A DNA stretch of 60,501 nucleotides, from positions 1 through 60,501 of the forward strand of contig JAVBYO010000025.1 in NCBI GenBank assembly GCA_030823955.1, read 5' to 3'. Source of the stretch: Gallionellaceae bacterium. Its GTDB lineage: Bacteria > Pseudomonadota > Gammaproteobacteria > Burkholderiales > Gallionellaceae. The notes beneath the pieces were generated by a model. That model did no database searches, was not told where the DNA came from, and worked only from the letters and a program-made list of their open reading frames with translations. Shown piece by piece: positions 1-9,818 of the stretch (within the stretch, counting starts at the first letter, position 1; each line of letters starts with the position of its first letter). A program made the position numbers and the translations under genes.

Positions 1-308
1 AGATGGACGAGGTCACCCAGCAGAACGCCGCTTTGGTGGAAGAAGCTGCTGCCGCTGCCGAGTCGCTGGAAGAAGAAGCTCAGAGCCTCACCCGTTCTGT
101 CAGTGTGTTCAAGATGGATAACAGCAGCGCCGCTCAACAGGCCCGCCTCGCTGCGCCTGCCGCGTCTCATGCCGTTGCCAGACCTGCTGCCAAACATCCT
201 GCTCCGAGCAGAAAAGCCGCAGCTCCGACTGGTGCAGCCAAGCCCAAAGCCCTGCCAGCCAAATCGGCTAAAGAAGGCAAAGACGGCGAGGAATGGGAAG
301 AGTTCTAA
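1..308 (+). CDS. Methyl-accepting chemotaxis protein, C-terminal end (5' end outside window)
   Basis: Only the last ~102 codons are visible; the frame is open to the left edge. The start matches the end of the MCP cytoplasmic signalling domain ([20 protein letters not shown]) and is almost identical to the end of the MCP at 1071-3776. After this comes an Ala/Pro/Lys-rich linker of ~55 residues, then a terminal EEWEEF. That ending resembles the xWxxF pentapeptide (NWETF in enterobacterial receptors) that tethers CheR and CheB; this is inference from the short motif. cheW follows 124 bp downstream. The family assignment is secure; ligand and topology cannot be judged. Confidence 0.9.
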   Translation, partial: MDEVTQQNAALVEEAAAAAESLEEEAQSLTRSVSVFKMDNSSAAQQARLAAPAASHAVARPAAKHPAPSRKAAAPTGAAKPKALPAKSAKEGKDGEEWEEF

Positions 309-312
309 GAAG

Positions 313-418
313 CAGGAACCAGGATATGGGATTCAGGATTTAGCGGAGCTGAGGTTGTTCACCACACGCTGACCCTGATCCCTCAATCCAAAATCCTCAA
401 TCCTGATTCCAGAATCCT
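313..418. repeat. Intergenic low-complexity inverted repeat
   Basis: Between the MCP tail and cheW, GGAT/ATTC-rich words on the left (near 321-340) recur in inverted orientation on the right (near 381-418, repeats of AATCC and AATCCT). The right arm ends next to the cheW ribosome-binding site (AAGGAG at about 420). Function unknown; it looks like one of several dispersed intergenic repeats in this window. Confidence 0.5.
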
Positions 419-432
419 AAAAGGAGACCAAC

Positions 433-924
433 ATGGCAACTGAATCCAATACAGTGAATACCAGCGGTTCGGCGGGGGGGGAGTTCCTCACCTTTACGCT
501 CGGTGCTGAAGAATACGGCATGGACATCCTCAAGGTGCAGGAGATCCGCGGTTACGATGCGGTCACCGCCATCGCCAATACCCCTGCCTTTATCAAAGGT
601 GTCATCAATCTGCGCGGCATCATCGTGCCTATCGTGGATTTGCGTATCAAGTTCAATCTGGGCAATGTGACCTATAACGAGTTGACCGTGGTCATCATCC
701 TGAATCTGGGAACCCGTGTCGTCGGGGTGGTGGTGGACAGTGTGTCCGATGTGCTGACCCTCACTCCCGACCAGATCAAGGCCGCACCTTCGCTTTCGAC
801 CACGCTCGATACCCGTTACATCATGGGACTCGGCACCATCGATCAGCGCATGCTCATCCTCGTCGATATCGAAAAACTCATGTCCTCCAAAGATATGGAA
901 CTCGTCGATCAGGCCGCCGCTTAA
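433..924 (+). CDS. cheW: Chemotaxis coupling protein CheW
   Basis: 163 aa, the usual CheW length. CheW is a cytoplasmic SH3-like adaptor linking MCP signalling tips to the kinase CheA. Visible features are the start of the CheW fold ([16 protein letters not shown], about 20-35), the conserved [15 protein letters not shown] stretch (about 58-72) and a C-terminal LILVDIEKL. The start has a strong AAGGAG 7 nt upstream. A run of eight G residues (474-481) lies in codons 14-17. It sits between two MCP genes, so it presumably serves receptors made here. The cognate cheA is not in the window. Confidence 0.96.
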   Translation: MATESNTVNTSGSAGGEFLTFTLGAEEYGMDILKVQEIRGYDAVTAIANTPAFIKGVINLRGIIVPIVDLRIKFNLGNVTYNELTVVIILNLGTRVVGVVVDSVSDVLTLTPDQIKAAPSLSTTLDTRYIMGLGTIDQRMLILVDIEKLMSSKDMELVDQAAA

Positions 925-1070
925 TGAAAACGATTCTACCTGTTCAAAATAGGGATTATCGGGTGGCCTTAACTACATAGATTGCCCCTACTCTGATTCT
1001 GACAGACCGCAGAGCCGGTAAACAAAAAAGATACGCACACAGTGCGAATGTTTGATCAGGAGAGTTTCGT

Positions 1071-3776
1071 ATGCGCAATAATCTACCCGTCACCGACCAG
1101 GAATATGTCATGCCCGATGACGTGTTGCTGGCATCCAAGACTGATCTCAAAGGCCTTATCACCTACTGCAATGATGACTTCATTGAGGCAAGCGGCTTCA
1201 CTGAGAAAGAGCTGATCGGCGCCCCGCACAATCTGGTACGCCACCCTGATATGCCGGCAGAAGCATTTGCTGATCTGTGGCAGACCCTGAAAGCCGGTAA
1301 GCCCTGGGCCGGACTGGTAAAGAACCGTCGCAAGGACGGCGGCTTCTACTGGGTGGAAGCAAACGTAACTCCGATCTATGAAGATAACCAATTGATTGGC
1401 TACATGTCGGTACGCTACAAACCCAGTGCCGAACAGATCGCAGCGGCGAGTACACTTTATGCCGCAATGCGCGCAGGGCGCAGCAAACTAAAGATCGAGG
1501 AAGGCAATCTGGTCAATGCCGGCTTGTTCCATACTCTGGCACACCTGTTCCAGAACAGCAGCGTCAAACTGCGTCTGGGCTGGCTGGTCGGCATGATGAT
1601 GTTATTGATGCTGGCATTGGGTACATACAACCTGCTCGGCATGAAAAGCAGCCAGCAGTTGTCTGTCGCCAGCCTGGAGCGTGTCGCGACACAGGCGTTT
1701 GCAGTCGATACCGCACGACAGGCCCAGGTTCACTTCAAGGAACAGATGCAGGAATGGATGAACATCCTGCTGCGCGGCAATGATCCGGCACAGTTTGAAA
1801 AGTATCTGAAAGCCTTCGACGAAAAAGGTGAACAAGTTCAGGCTGAGCTGCATCTGGTGAAAGCAACAATTGAGCTGACCGGCGCAAAGATCGATACGCT
1901 GGATGAGCTGTTGCAATCACACGCCCAACTCATGGCGCAATACCACCAAGTGTTGAAATCGTTCGACGCCAAGCGCAAAGACAATGTCCATCTGATAGAT
2001 GCACAATTGAAAGGTATGGAGCGCAAGCCCACCGAACTGATGGAAGGGATCATCCACGGCGTGCAAGAGCAGACACAGGGATTGATGGCCGATACTTTCG
2101 AGCATCTGGATCAAGACACCCGGAACCATGAAGAAGTATCCATCGCGGTAATCATTTTCTCCGTATTGTTCGGCTTGGTCTTTTCCTATCTGATCCTGCG
2201 CAGTATCTTGCGCCCCCTCCATGTCGCAACCAACGGCCTCGATCAGATCGCGCAGGGTAATTACCACGTACCCATCCCGACTCAAGGAAACAGCGAGATC
2301 GGTCGTATGCTGAATGCCATGAAATCGATGGAAACCAAACTCGGCTTCGATGTGGTCGAATCCCGCAAAGCAGCCGATGCCAATCTGCGCATCAAGATCG
2401 GCCTGGATAACGTCTCCACCAGCGTGATGATCTCCGACAACGACCGCGAAATCATCTACATGAATCAGGCCGTGCATGAATTGATGCGCGTCGCCGAACA
2501 GGATATCCGCAAAGATCTGCCTAACTTCAGTGCGGCTAATCTATTGGGTAGCAGCATCGATCTGTTCCACAAACGTCCCGAACACCAGAAAGCCATGCTG
2601 GAACAATTGTCGGGCACACACCGCACCCAGATCGTGATCGGTGGGCGCACCTTTGCTCTAGCGGCCAGCCCGGTAGTCAACAATAAAGGGCACCGTTTGG
2701 GTGTGGTATTGGAATGGCAAGATCGCACAGCCGAAGTAGCCGTCGAAAAAGAAGTCGCCGACATCGTCGAAGGTGCGGTGCAAGGGGACTTCAGTAAACG
2801 TCTGGCGATGGACGGCAAGGATGGCTTCTTCAAGAATCTGAGTGCGGACATTAACCATTTGATGGAAACATCCGACCGAGGCTTGCGGGAGGTAGTGCGC
2901 ATGCTCGAAGCCATGGCGCGGGGAGACCTGACGGACCGCATCACCAACGAGTATCAGGGCACGTTCGGGCAGTTGAAGAACGATTCCAATGCCACCGCAG
3001 AAAAGCTGAGTGCCATCATCAGCGAGATCAAGGTCGCCACCGACACCATCAATACTGCCGCCAAGGAGATCGCTTCCGGCAATACCGACCTGTCGCAGCG
3101 TACCGAAGAACAAGCCTCCAGTCTGGAAGAGACCGCCGCCAGCATGGAGGAGCTCACCGCCACCGTGAAACAGAATGCGGCAAATGCCCATCAGGCCAAT
3201 CAGCTCGCGCTCGGCGCTTCCGCAGTCGCCTCCAAAGGCGGGGCGGTGGTGAAAGACGTGGTCAACACCATGGATGCCATCAACGGCTCTTCGCGCAAGA
3301 TCGTGGACATCATCTCGGTGATCGATGGCATCGCCTTCCAGACCAACATCCTGGCTTTGAATGCCGCCGTTGAGGCAGCCCGTGCCGGAGAGCAGGGTCG
3401 CGGCTTCGCCGTGGTCGCCGCCGAAGTGCGCAATCTGGCGCAGCGTTCCGCTGCCGCTGCGAAGGAGATCAAGACACTCATCGGCGATTCGGTGGAGAAA
3501 GTCGAGGGCGGCAGCAAACTGGTCGCCCAAGCCGGGCAGACCATGGAGGAGATCGTTTCGAGCATCAAACATGTCACCGATATCATGTCCGAGATCACCG
3601 CCGCGTCGGCGGAACAGAGTCAGGGTATCGAGCAGGTGAACCAGGCCATCACCCAGATGGACGAGGTCACCCAGCAAAATGCCGCGCTAGTCGAAGAGGC
3701 CGCCGCCGCCGCCGAGTCCATGGAAGAACAGGCGCAGAACCTCAGCCGCTCGGTCAGCATATTTAAAGTGGGATGA
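1071..3776 (+). CDS. Aer-type PAS-containing methyl-accepting chemotaxis protein
   Basis: 901 aa. Order: N-terminal PAS (about 15-125) of the Aer class with the signature [12 protein letters not shown] segment (about 168-190); periplasmic helical region (about 190-352); TM segment (about 353-376); HAMP (about 378-430); a second PAS-like region (about 440-555); HAMP-like repeats (about 555-640); and the MCP signalling domain, whose hairpin tip ([20 protein letters not shown]) lies near residue 750. Aer-class PAS domains usually bind FAD and sense redox or energy state; cofactor binding here is inferred. The end (SIFKVG) lacks the xWxxF tail of the upstream MCP. The start ATG follows AGGAGAG. 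Its PAS is very similar to that of the SpoIIE protein at 11936-13717. Confidence 0.93.
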   Translation: MRNNLPVTDQEYVMPDDVLLASKTDLKGLITYCNDDFIEASGFTEKELIGAPHNLVRHPDMPAEAFADLWQTLKAGKPWAGLVKNRRKDGGFYWVEANVTPIYEDNQLIGYMSVRYKPSAEQIAAASTLYAAMRAGRSKLKIEEGNLVNAGLFHTLAHLFQNSSVKLRLGWLVGMMMLLMLALGTYNLLGMKSSQQLSVASLERVATQAFAVDTARQAQVHFKEQMQEWMNILLRGNDPAQFEKYLKAFDEKGEQVQAELHLVKATIELTGAKIDTLDELLQSHAQLMAQYHQVLKSFDAKRKDNVHLIDAQLKGMERKPTELMEGIIHGVQEQTQGLMADTFEHLDQDTRNHEEVSIAVIIFSVLFGLVFSYLILRSILRPLHVATNGLDQIAQGNYHVPIPTQGNSEIGRMLNAMKSMETKLGFDVVESRKAADANLRIKIGLDNVSTSVMISDNDREIIYMNQAVHELMRVAEQDIRKDLPNFSAANLLGSSIDLFHKRPEHQKAMLEQLSGTHRTQIVIGGRTFALAASPVVNNKGHRLGVVLEWQDRTAEVAVEKEVADIVEGAVQGDFSKRLAMDGKDGFFKNLSADINHLMETSDRGLREVVRMLEAMARGDLTDRITNEYQGTFGQLKNDSNATAEKLSAIISEIKVATDTINTAAKEIASGNTDLSQRTEEQASSLEETAASMEELTATVKQNAANAHQANQLALGASAVASKGGAVVKDVVNTMDAINGSSRKIVDIISVIDGIAFQTNILALNAAVEAARAGEQGRGFAVVAAEVRNLAQRSAAAAKEIKTLIGDSVEKVEGGSKLVAQAGQTMEEIVSSIKHVTDIMSEITAASAEQSQGIEQVNQAITQMDEVTQQNAALVEEAAAAAESMEEQAQNLSRSVSIFKVG

Positions 3777-3915
3777 GTGTAGGTTATAGTGCCGGAGCGG
3801 AGCGAATCATCCCAAGTTATCACGCCGCCGATACGGGAAATATGCTGCGCCACGGATGTCCGATTAACGCGATAATGTCCGCCAGCACATCTTGAAGAAT
3901 CTCATGGAGAATATC

Positions 3916-5223
3916 ATGTCGTTGCACAAAACCTTTTTTTACAGGCCGCTCCTCTGCTGCTTGAGTGTCTTTTCAATCCTAGCTCCGGCAACTGCCGCAG
4001 CAGAGATGCCATCCTGGCAAGAAGAAACCCTGAGCGGAGATTGGGGGGGCGCGCGCGCCAAGTTGTTCGAAAAAGGCATCACCCTTGATTCCACCCACCG
4101 CAGTGACGTGATGGGCAATCTGGACGGGGGAACACAACGCGGCAGCAGTTGGCTCGGTTATACCGACATCCGGGGCGGATTCGATCTGGAGAAACTGTAC
4201 GGCTGGTCCGGCACGGAGGCCTACATACAGTTCCACAGCACGCTGGGCGGCAAGCCCAACGAACAGTATGTCGGCAGCTCAATGGGCGTGGACAATATCG
4301 AGGTGGGAGCCAACACCGCACAGTTCTACCACGCTTGGGTGCAGAAGACGCTACTGGATGAACGCCTATCGGTGTTGCTCGGCCTGTATCCGGTCGATTC
4401 TGAATTCTATGTGACGGATACTTCCGGACTGTTCCTGCATCCGTCGTTGGGCATGGCTGCCGAGGTGGCCCAGTCCGGCAGCAACGGCCCGCCGGTATAC
4501 CCGCTGGGAGCGCTGGGGATGCGCGTGAAATACACCTCGCCAGACCACACCACCTATTTGCAGGCGGCCCTGCTGGACGGTGTGCCCGGCGATCCGGCGG
4601 ACCCGTACGGGACCCAGATCAAACTCAATCGCGAGGACGGCACCTTCGCCATCATGGAGCTTGGCTACACACCGCTGGAGGCTAAAGGCGAGCCAGCCGC
4701 AGCCGGAGACACCGCGCAACCCGAGGTCGAGGCCTTCAACAAAACGGCCTTCGGATTGTGGCGTTACAGCAATCGTTTCGATGACCTCTCCGAGGTCGAT
4801 GCTGCGGGGACTGCGCTGCAACAAGCCAGTTTCGGATGGTATATGCTGGCCGAACGCACCCTGTTTACGGAAGCGGCCAATGCCAATAACGGCTTGGCGG
4901 GATTCCTGCGTTTCGGCAGCGCCAGTGCGGATGTCCATCAGTCTGACTGGTCGGCCAGTGCCGGATTGCGTTATCGCGGACTCTGCGCCGGACGCGATGA
5001 TGACATCGCCGGAATCGTGGTCACCGTCAGTCATGCCAGCACAAAATATCGTGACGTGAACCTGTCTACCGAGCGGGAGACCGCCATCGAAGCGACCTAC
5101 CGTATCCAAGTGAAGCCGTGGCTGGGCGTGCAGCCCCTGGTACAACGGATCATTGCTCCCAATATGGATCCGGCGCTAAGTGATTCGACGTTGCTTGGCG
5201 CGCGCTTGGAGTTATTCCTCTAG
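3916..5223 (+). CDS. OprB-family carbohydrate-selective porin
   Basis: About 435 aa. A Sec signal peptide (about 1-32, ending near ATAAAEM) precedes SWQEETLSGDWGGARAKLFE, the hallmark N-terminus of OprB porins. The rest alternates short beta strands and ends in LGARLELFL, a terminal aromatic residue suited to outer-membrane barrel assembly. I chose the ATG at 3916 because GGAG sits 6 nt upstream; in-frame starts exist at 3892 and 3904. OprB proteins are outer-membrane channels for sugars and related solutes. Its position between an MCP and cheR on the same strand is unusual. Substrate unknown. Confidence 0.85.
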   Translation: MSLHKTFFYRPLLCCLSVFSILAPATAAAEMPSWQEETLSGDWGGARAKLFEKGITLDSTHRSDVMGNLDGGTQRGSSWLGYTDIRGGFDLEKLYGWSGTEAYIQFHSTLGGKPNEQYVGSSMGVDNIEVGANTAQFYHAWVQKTLLDERLSVLLGLYPVDSEFYVTDTSGLFLHPSLGMAAEVAQSGSNGPPVYPLGALGMRVKYTSPDHTTYLQAALLDGVPGDPADPYGTQIKLNREDGTFAIMELGYTPLEAKGEPAAAGDTAQPEVEAFNKTAFGLWRYSNRFDDLSEVDAAGTALQQASFGWYMLAERTLFTEAANANNGLAGFLRFGSASADVHQSDWSASAGLRYRGLCAGRDDDIAGIVVTVSHASTKYRDVNLSTERETAIEATYRIQVKPWLGVQPLVQRIIAPNMDPALSDSTLLGARLELFL

Positions 5224-5265
5224 CCCGTACCGGAACGGATAACGCAGCTTGTTGGTGACCGTAAA

Positions 5266-6141
5266 ATGACGGATGAAAAAGTATTAAAAGACGGGCGCGA
5301 GTTCCACTTCACCGCGAAGGATTTCGACCGCGTACGCAAACTGATCTACGCCCATGCCGGCATCTCGCTGAGCGACTCCAAGCAGGAACTGGTGTACAGC
5401 CGTTTGTCGCGGCGCTTGCGCGCCACCGGGATACGCACGTTCGCGCAATATCTGGCGCTGCTGGAAAGCAACGATACCGCCGAATGGGAAGCGTTCACCA
5501 ATTCGCTGACCACCAATCTGACTTCCTTCTTCCGCGAACCGCATCACTTCCCCCTGCTGGCGGAGCATCTGCGTTCGGTACGCGGCAAACATCCGATCTC
5601 GATCTGGTGCTCGGCGGCCTCCACCGGCGAGGAGCCCTATTCCATCGCCATGACCGTGGCGGACACGCTCGGACGCGAGGCCTCCCAAGTCAGCATCATC
5701 GCCACCGATGTGGACACCGGTGTACTGGAAACTGCCAAGGCGGGCGTTTATCCGGACGAGCGCGTGAGCAAACTCGACCCGGAGCTGGTCAAACAGCACT
5801 TCCTGCGCGGCACCGGCAGCCAGGCCGGGCACGTGCGCGTACGTCCGGAGCTGCGCGACATGATCACCTTCCGCCAGGTCAACCTGCTGCACAACAATTG
5901 GCCTATCCGCCCGCCGCTGGATGCGATCTTCTGCCGCAATGTGATGATCTACTTCGACAAGCAGACACAGCTCGACATCCTGAAAAAATTCGTGCCGCTG
6001 TTGCGCAGTGACGGACTGCTGTTCGCCGGGCACTCGGAAAGTTTCCACAATGCCGATGAATATTTCCGCTTGCGCGGTAAGACGGTGTATGAATTGACCG
6101 CGAAACAAAAAACCAACCGCAAGACCGAGGAAAATCGCTAA
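5266..6141 (+). CDS. cheR: Chemotaxis protein methyltransferase CheR
   Basis: 291 aa, typical length. CheR uses S-adenosylmethionine to methylate glutamates on MCPs during adaptation. The N-terminal helical domain (about 15-90) is followed by a SAM-binding Rossmann fold with WCSAASTGEEPYSIAM (about 112-127), a beta subdomain, and FCRNVMIYFD (about 223-232), all standard CheR motifs. The beta subdomain of CheR binds the NWETF-type receptor tail, which matches the EEWEEF end of the MCP at 1-308. Followed 12 bp later by cheD. Confidence 0.96.
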   Translation: MTDEKVLKDGREFHFTAKDFDRVRKLIYAHAGISLSDSKQELVYSRLSRRLRATGIRTFAQYLALLESNDTAEWEAFTNSLTTNLTSFFREPHHFPLLAEHLRSVRGKHPISIWCSAASTGEEPYSIAMTVADTLGREASQVSIIATDVDTGVLETAKAGVYPDERVSKLDPELVKQHFLRGTGSQAGHVRVRPELRDMITFRQVNLLHNNWPIRPPLDAIFCRNVMIYFDKQTQLDILKKFVPLLRSDGLLFAGHSESFHNADEYFRLRGKTVYELTAKQKTNRKTEENR

Positions 6142-6153
6142 GGCCCGACGCCG

Positions 6154-6768
6154 ATGACGGATCACTCAGACTATCAGGAGGTCCTTTCCCCCAACCGGTA
6201 TTACGACAATACCTTTGACATGGAGGCGATCAAACTGTTGCCCGGTGAATACTATGTCACCAAGCGGGAGATGGTGCTGGTGACGGTATTGGGTTCGTGT
6301 GTGGCCGCCTGCATCCGCGACCGCGTCACCGGCATCGGCGGGATGAATCACTTCATGCTACCGGATGACAAAAACGGAACCAGTAATCCGGTGGGGGCCG
6401 CCGCCCGTTACGGGGCCTACGCGATGGAGATGATGATCAATCAGCTGTTGAAAGCGGGCGCCAAGCGCTCCAATCTGGAAGCCAAACTGTTCGGCGGCGG
6501 CAATGTGTTGCGCGGCTTCACCGTCACCAATGTGGGGGCGCGCAACGTCGATTTCGCCTTGAAATATCTGAAGAACGAACAGATCAAAGTGGTCGCCAAG
6601 TCGTTATTGGACATCTACCCGCGCAAGATCTATTTTTTCCCTACCACAGGCAGGGTCATGTTGAAGAAGTTACGGCAGGCAAATAACGATACAATCATCG
6701 AACGCGAGTCGGAGTACGGCTCCAGGCTCAAACATGCCGATATCCAGGGAGATATCGAGTTGTTCTGA
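6154..6768 (+). CDS. cheD: Chemoreceptor glutamine deamidase CheD (copy 1)
   Basis: 204 aa. CheD deamidates receptor glutamines and, in bacteria with CheC, also binds CheC. The catalytic cysteine is in [14 protein letters not shown] (about 48-61) and the histidine in GGMNHFMLP (about 66-74). The FGGG motif (about 113) and the C-terminal GDIELF complete the family pattern. It lies between cheR and cheB, a common arrangement. A paralogue lies at 9142-9771. A CheC-family protein is encoded at 32610-33230, so a CheC-CheD interaction is possible. Confidence 0.95.
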   Translation: MTDHSDYQEVLSPNRYYDNTFDMEAIKLLPGEYYVTKREMVLVTVLGSCVAACIRDRVTGIGGMNHFMLPDDKNGTSNPVGAAARYGAYAMEMMINQLLKAGAKRSNLEAKLFGGGNVLRGFTVTNVGARNVDFALKYLKNEQIKVVAKSLLDIYPRKIYFFPTTGRVMLKKLRQANNDTIIERESEYGSRLKHADIQGDIELF

Positions 6769-6785
6769 CGGGCCGCACGACGCGA

Positions 6786-7907
6786 TTGAATGTATACACA
6801 GAATCGAGACACACAATGATCAACGGAACTATCCCTCCAAAAAAAATCAATGTCCTCATCATTGATGACTCGGCGCTGATACGCGCCATTCTGACCGAGG
6901 TCATCAACTCTTATCCCGATCTCTATGTGGCGGGAGCAGCCTCCAATCCGCTACAGGCCCGGGAGATGATCAAGACATTGAATCCGGACGTGCTGACGCT
7001 GGATGTCGAGATGCCGCAGATGGACGGCCTCACCTTTCTCGACAAGTTGATGCGCCTGCGCCCGATGCCGGTGCTGATGATCTCCAGTCTGACCGAACGC
7101 GGCTCCGAAGCGGCTCTGCGCGCATTGGAGCTGGGCGCGGTGGATTTCCTGCCCAAGCCAAAAATGGGTATCGCCGACGGCCTGCGCGAATATGCCGACA
7201 CCATCGCGGAAAAGATCCGCGTGGCCTATCAGGCGCGCGGCAAGTTCCGCATCCCCACCCACCCGGTCACGCGCGAAACCCTGCCATCTCTGGGTACACG
7301 TATCGGCACCACTGAAAAGATCATCGCCGTGGGCGCCTCGACCGGAGGAACCGAAGCGATCAAGGAATTTCTCATCCGTTTGCCGGCCGATTCGCCCGGT
7401 ATCGTGATCGCGCAACATATGCCCGAGGCCTTCACCAAGTCGTTCGCCGCGCGGCTGGACAGTCTGTGCAAGATCACTGTCAAAGAGGCGGAAGGCAACG
7501 AGCGTATCCTGCCCGGCCACGCCTATATCGCACCGGGACACTCGCACCTGCTGCTGAAGCGCAGCGGGGCGAACTATATGACCGAGCTGAGCCAGTCCCC
7601 TCCGGTGAACCACCATCGCCCGTCGGTGGAGGTGCTGTTCCGCTCGGTGGCGCAGAATGCGGGCAAGAACGTCATCGGCGTCATGCTGACCGGCATGGGC
7701 AAGGATGGTGCGATCGGCATGCTGGAGATGCGCCAGGCGGGCGCATACAACTTCGCCCAGGACGAAGCCACCTGCGTGGTGTACGGCATGCCGCGCGAGG
7801 CAGTGGCAGTGGGTGCGGTGGACGATATCGTACCGATCCAGGATATGGCACAAAGGGTGCTGAATCGTTTGATCAGCAGTGGCGGCATAGGCAGCAATCG
7901 GGTGTGA
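6786..7907 (+). CDS. cheB: Chemotaxis response regulator protein-glutamate methylesterase CheB
   Basis: 373 aa. An N-terminal receiver domain (about 20-140; IDDSALIR, phosphoacceptor Asp in [12 protein letters not shown]) is joined to a C-terminal methylesterase. The catalytic serine is in [10 protein letters not shown], the histidine in AQHMPE and the aspartate in [10 protein letters not shown]. It removes methyl groups added by CheR. The start is uncertain: neither ATG 6786 nor ATG 6816 has a clear ribosome-binding site; the shorter form would begin MINGTIPP. It sits 17 bp after cheD and 13 bp before the STAS gene, so all are probably co-transcribed. Confidence 0.96.
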   Translation: MNVYTESRHTMINGTIPPKKINVLIIDDSALIRAILTEVINSYPDLYVAGAASNPLQAREMIKTLNPDVLTLDVEMPQMDGLTFLDKLMRLRPMPVLMISSLTERGSEAALRALELGAVDFLPKPKMGIADGLREYADTIAEKIRVAYQARGKFRIPTHPVTRETLPSLGTRIGTTEKIIAVGASTGGTEAIKEFLIRLPADSPGIVIAQHMPEAFTKSFAARLDSLCKITVKEAEGNERILPGHAYIAPGHSHLLLKRSGANYMTELSQSPPVNHHRPSVEVLFRSVAQNAGKNVIGVMLTGMGKDGAIGMLEMRQAGAYNFAQDEATCVVYGMPREAVAVGAVDDIVPIQDMAQRVLNRLISSGGIGSNRV

Positions 7908-7920
7908 CCGGGAGAGAAGA

Positions 7921-8226
7921 ATGGATATCAGACAAACAAAGAGCGGCAACGACGGCACATTGTTATTGGTCGGACGTTTCGACTTCAATGTGCATCGCGA
8001 ATTCAAAGAGGCGTATATGGCCATGATCAACGATGCGGCCATCCAGACGATCTGGGTAGATCTGGCCGGGGTGGATTATCTGGACAGCTCGGCGTTGGGA
8101 ATGTTGCTGATGCTGCGCGAACGCGTTCATACCGCAAACAAGCAGGTCGGTCTGCGCAATCCCAACCATACCGTGACACAGATCCTCGATATCGCGAATT
8201 TCGATAAACTATTCACGATTTCCTGA
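7921..8226 (+). CDS. STAS-domain anti-sigma factor antagonist
   Basis: 101 aa, a single STAS domain of the SpoIIAA/RsbV kind. The motif VDYLDSSALGML (about 51-62) contains the serine normally phosphorylated by an anti-sigma kinase and dephosphorylated by a PP2C/SpoIIE phosphatase. Strong GGGAGAG ribosome-binding site. Two SpoIIE phosphatases with HATPase domains are encoded 1.6-5.8 kb downstream on the same strand, so this is the likely substrate of a partner-switching circuit (inference). What the switch controls is unknown. Confidence 0.88.
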   Translation: MDIRQTKSGNDGTLLLVGRFDFNVHREFKEAYMAMINDAAIQTIWVDLAGVDYLDSSALGMLLMLRERVHTANKQVGLRNPNHTVTQILDIANFDKLFTIS

Positions 8227-8279
8227 CGCCCTCTTCCCGCACGGGGGAAAGTGTCGCTTAACGCACGACGAGATAGACC

Positions 8280-9137
8280 ATGGACACAAAAATCACGGAA
8301 CTGGTAAAAGGGGTCGGTAATCTGGTCACCCTGCCCGATGTGTTTGTGCGCATCAATCAGCTGGTGAACGACCCCAATAGCAATATCTCCGATATCGCCA
8401 AAACGGCCAGCCAGGACCCGTCTTTCACCGTGCGCCTGTTGCGTGTCGCCAACAGTTCCTTTTACGGTTTTTCCTCCACCATCGACACCGTGCCCAAGGC
8501 GGTCTCCATCATCGGTACCAGCCAGATCCGCAGTCTGGCGCTGGCGACCTCGGTAGCCAGTTCGTTCGACGGCCTGCCCAATACTCTGGTATCGATGGAG
8601 GATTTCTGGCGGCACAGCCTGTATTGCGCCCTGATCGCCCGGATACTGGCGAAACAGGCGCGCAAATGTGATCCCGATGCCCTGTTCACCGCCGCGCTGT
8701 TGCACGACATCGGCGAACTGGTGATCTTCAACCGCCTGCCGGAACAGGCCAAAGCCGCCTTGTTGCTGGTGCTGGACAGTGCCGACGAGATGCCGGTCTA
8801 TCAGGCCGAGCAGCAGACTATCGGCTTCGATCACGCACAGGTGGGGGGGGAGCTAGCGCGCCAGTGGAAACTGCCGCCCATGCTGGAAGAGTGTATCGAA
8901 TTCCATCACGATGTGAATCCAGCCTTGCGCTTTCCGCGCGAAGTGGCATTGGTGCATATCGCCAATGTGCTGGCCCTGATGGCGGAGATCAACACGCTCG
9001 ACGCCGACGATGTCTCACCGATCGATCCCCGCGCCTGGGAGTTGGTCGGCCTGTCTCCCGATGAAGTCATGGAAAGCGCCGTCCTCGAAGCACAGAGCGA
9101 GGTTGTCGAAGCCGAAAAACTGTTTTTCGGTAAATAA
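8280..9137 (+). CDS. HDOD-domain signalling protein
   Basis: 285 aa. The sequence matches the HDOD family, helical HD-related domains that usually lack full metal-dependent phosphodiesterase activity: ELVKGVGNLVTLPDVFVRI at the N-terminus, LLRVANSSFYG (about 52-62) and LLHDIGELVIFNRLP (about 140-154). HDOD proteins often occur with chemotaxis and c-di-GMP genes. A run of eight G residues (8843-8850) lies inside the coding region. The stop is 4 bp before the second cheD, suggesting coupling. Specific role unknown. Confidence 0.87.
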   Translation: MDTKITELVKGVGNLVTLPDVFVRINQLVNDPNSNISDIAKTASQDPSFTVRLLRVANSSFYGFSSTIDTVPKAVSIIGTSQIRSLALATSVASSFDGLPNTLVSMEDFWRHSLYCALIARILAKQARKCDPDALFTAALLHDIGELVIFNRLPEQAKAALLLVLDSADEMPVYQAEQQTIGFDHAQVGGELARQWKLPPMLEECIEFHHDVNPALRFPREVALVHIANVLALMAEINTLDADDVSPIDPRAWELVGLSPDEVMESAVLEAQSEVVEAEKLFFGK

Positions 9138-9141
9138 CGCA

Positions 9142-9771
9142 ATGGCTATTCCCACCCGCTTACCTTTGGCTTTGCCCGGTTTCGAGCACATCAAACGCGG
9201 CTGGAACGATGCCTATGAGGCGAACGCTGCCCGGCTCAATCCGGGCGAATATTACGTCACCAAGAATGACGAATGTATCTACACCACCCTAGGTTCCTGC
9301 ATCTCGGCCTGTATCCGTGACCGTGTCACCGGCGTGGGCGGCATGAACCATTTCATGCTGCCCGCCTCGGTCGGCGAGAGCGGCTGGAAAGCGGCCGGAC
9401 TCAGCTCGTCGACCCGCTACGGCAACTTCGCCATGGAACACCTGATCAACGAGATCATGAAGAACGGCGGCAGCCGCCAGAATCTGGAAGTGAAGATATT
9501 CGGCGGCGGGCGCATCATCGCCAACATGACCGATGTCGGCATGCGCAACATCGATTTCGCCCGCGACTATATCGCCACCGAAGGGTTGCGCGTCACCTCG
9601 GAGGACGTCGGCGATGTCTTCCCGCGCATGGTGGTGTACTTCCCCGTGTCGGGCAGAGTGCGGGTCAAACGCCTGCGTTCCCTGCACACCAACACCATCG
9701 TCGAACAAGAAACACGTTATCTCCACACGATCGAAGAAAAACCGGTCAGCGGCGATATCGAGCTGTTCTGA
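9142..9771 (+). CDS. cheD: Chemoreceptor glutamine deamidase CheD (copy 2)
   Basis: 209 aa starting at ATG 9142, just after the HDOD stop; the frame extends further upstream but would overlap the HDOD gene by over 120 bp. It keeps the CheD catalytic cysteine ([17 protein letters not shown]) and histidine (GGMNHFMLP), FGGG, and the same GDIELF ending as copy 1. It differs from copy 1 around residues 75-95 (an insertion, ASVGESGWKAAGLSSS) and at the N-terminus. Both copies look intact, so they may act on different receptors or one may have a regulatory role. Confidence 0.93.
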   Translation: MAIPTRLPLALPGFEHIKRGWNDAYEANAARLNPGEYYVTKNDECIYTTLGSCISACIRDRVTGVGGMNHFMLPASVGESGWKAAGLSSSTRYGNFAMEHLINEIMKNGGSRQNLEVKIFGGGRIIANMTDVGMRNIDFARDYIATEGLRVTSEDVGDVFPRMVVYFPVSGRVRVKRLRSLHTNTIVEQETRYLHTIEEKPVSGDIELF

Positions 9772-9818
9772 ATCGATAACCCGTGAATCGGCATGAGGCG
9801 AAACCGGAAGGAAGCCCG

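Noticed and set aside
2658-3677. 339-codon open frame antisense to the MCP signalling domain
   Set aside because: Repeats of GD/HG/LH typical of antisense to coiled-coil MCP DNA; no domain.
3777-3915. Sigma-28 type promoter before the porin gene (GATAA words)
   Set aside because: CGATAA-like words occur but no TAAA -35 at proper spacing; not supported.
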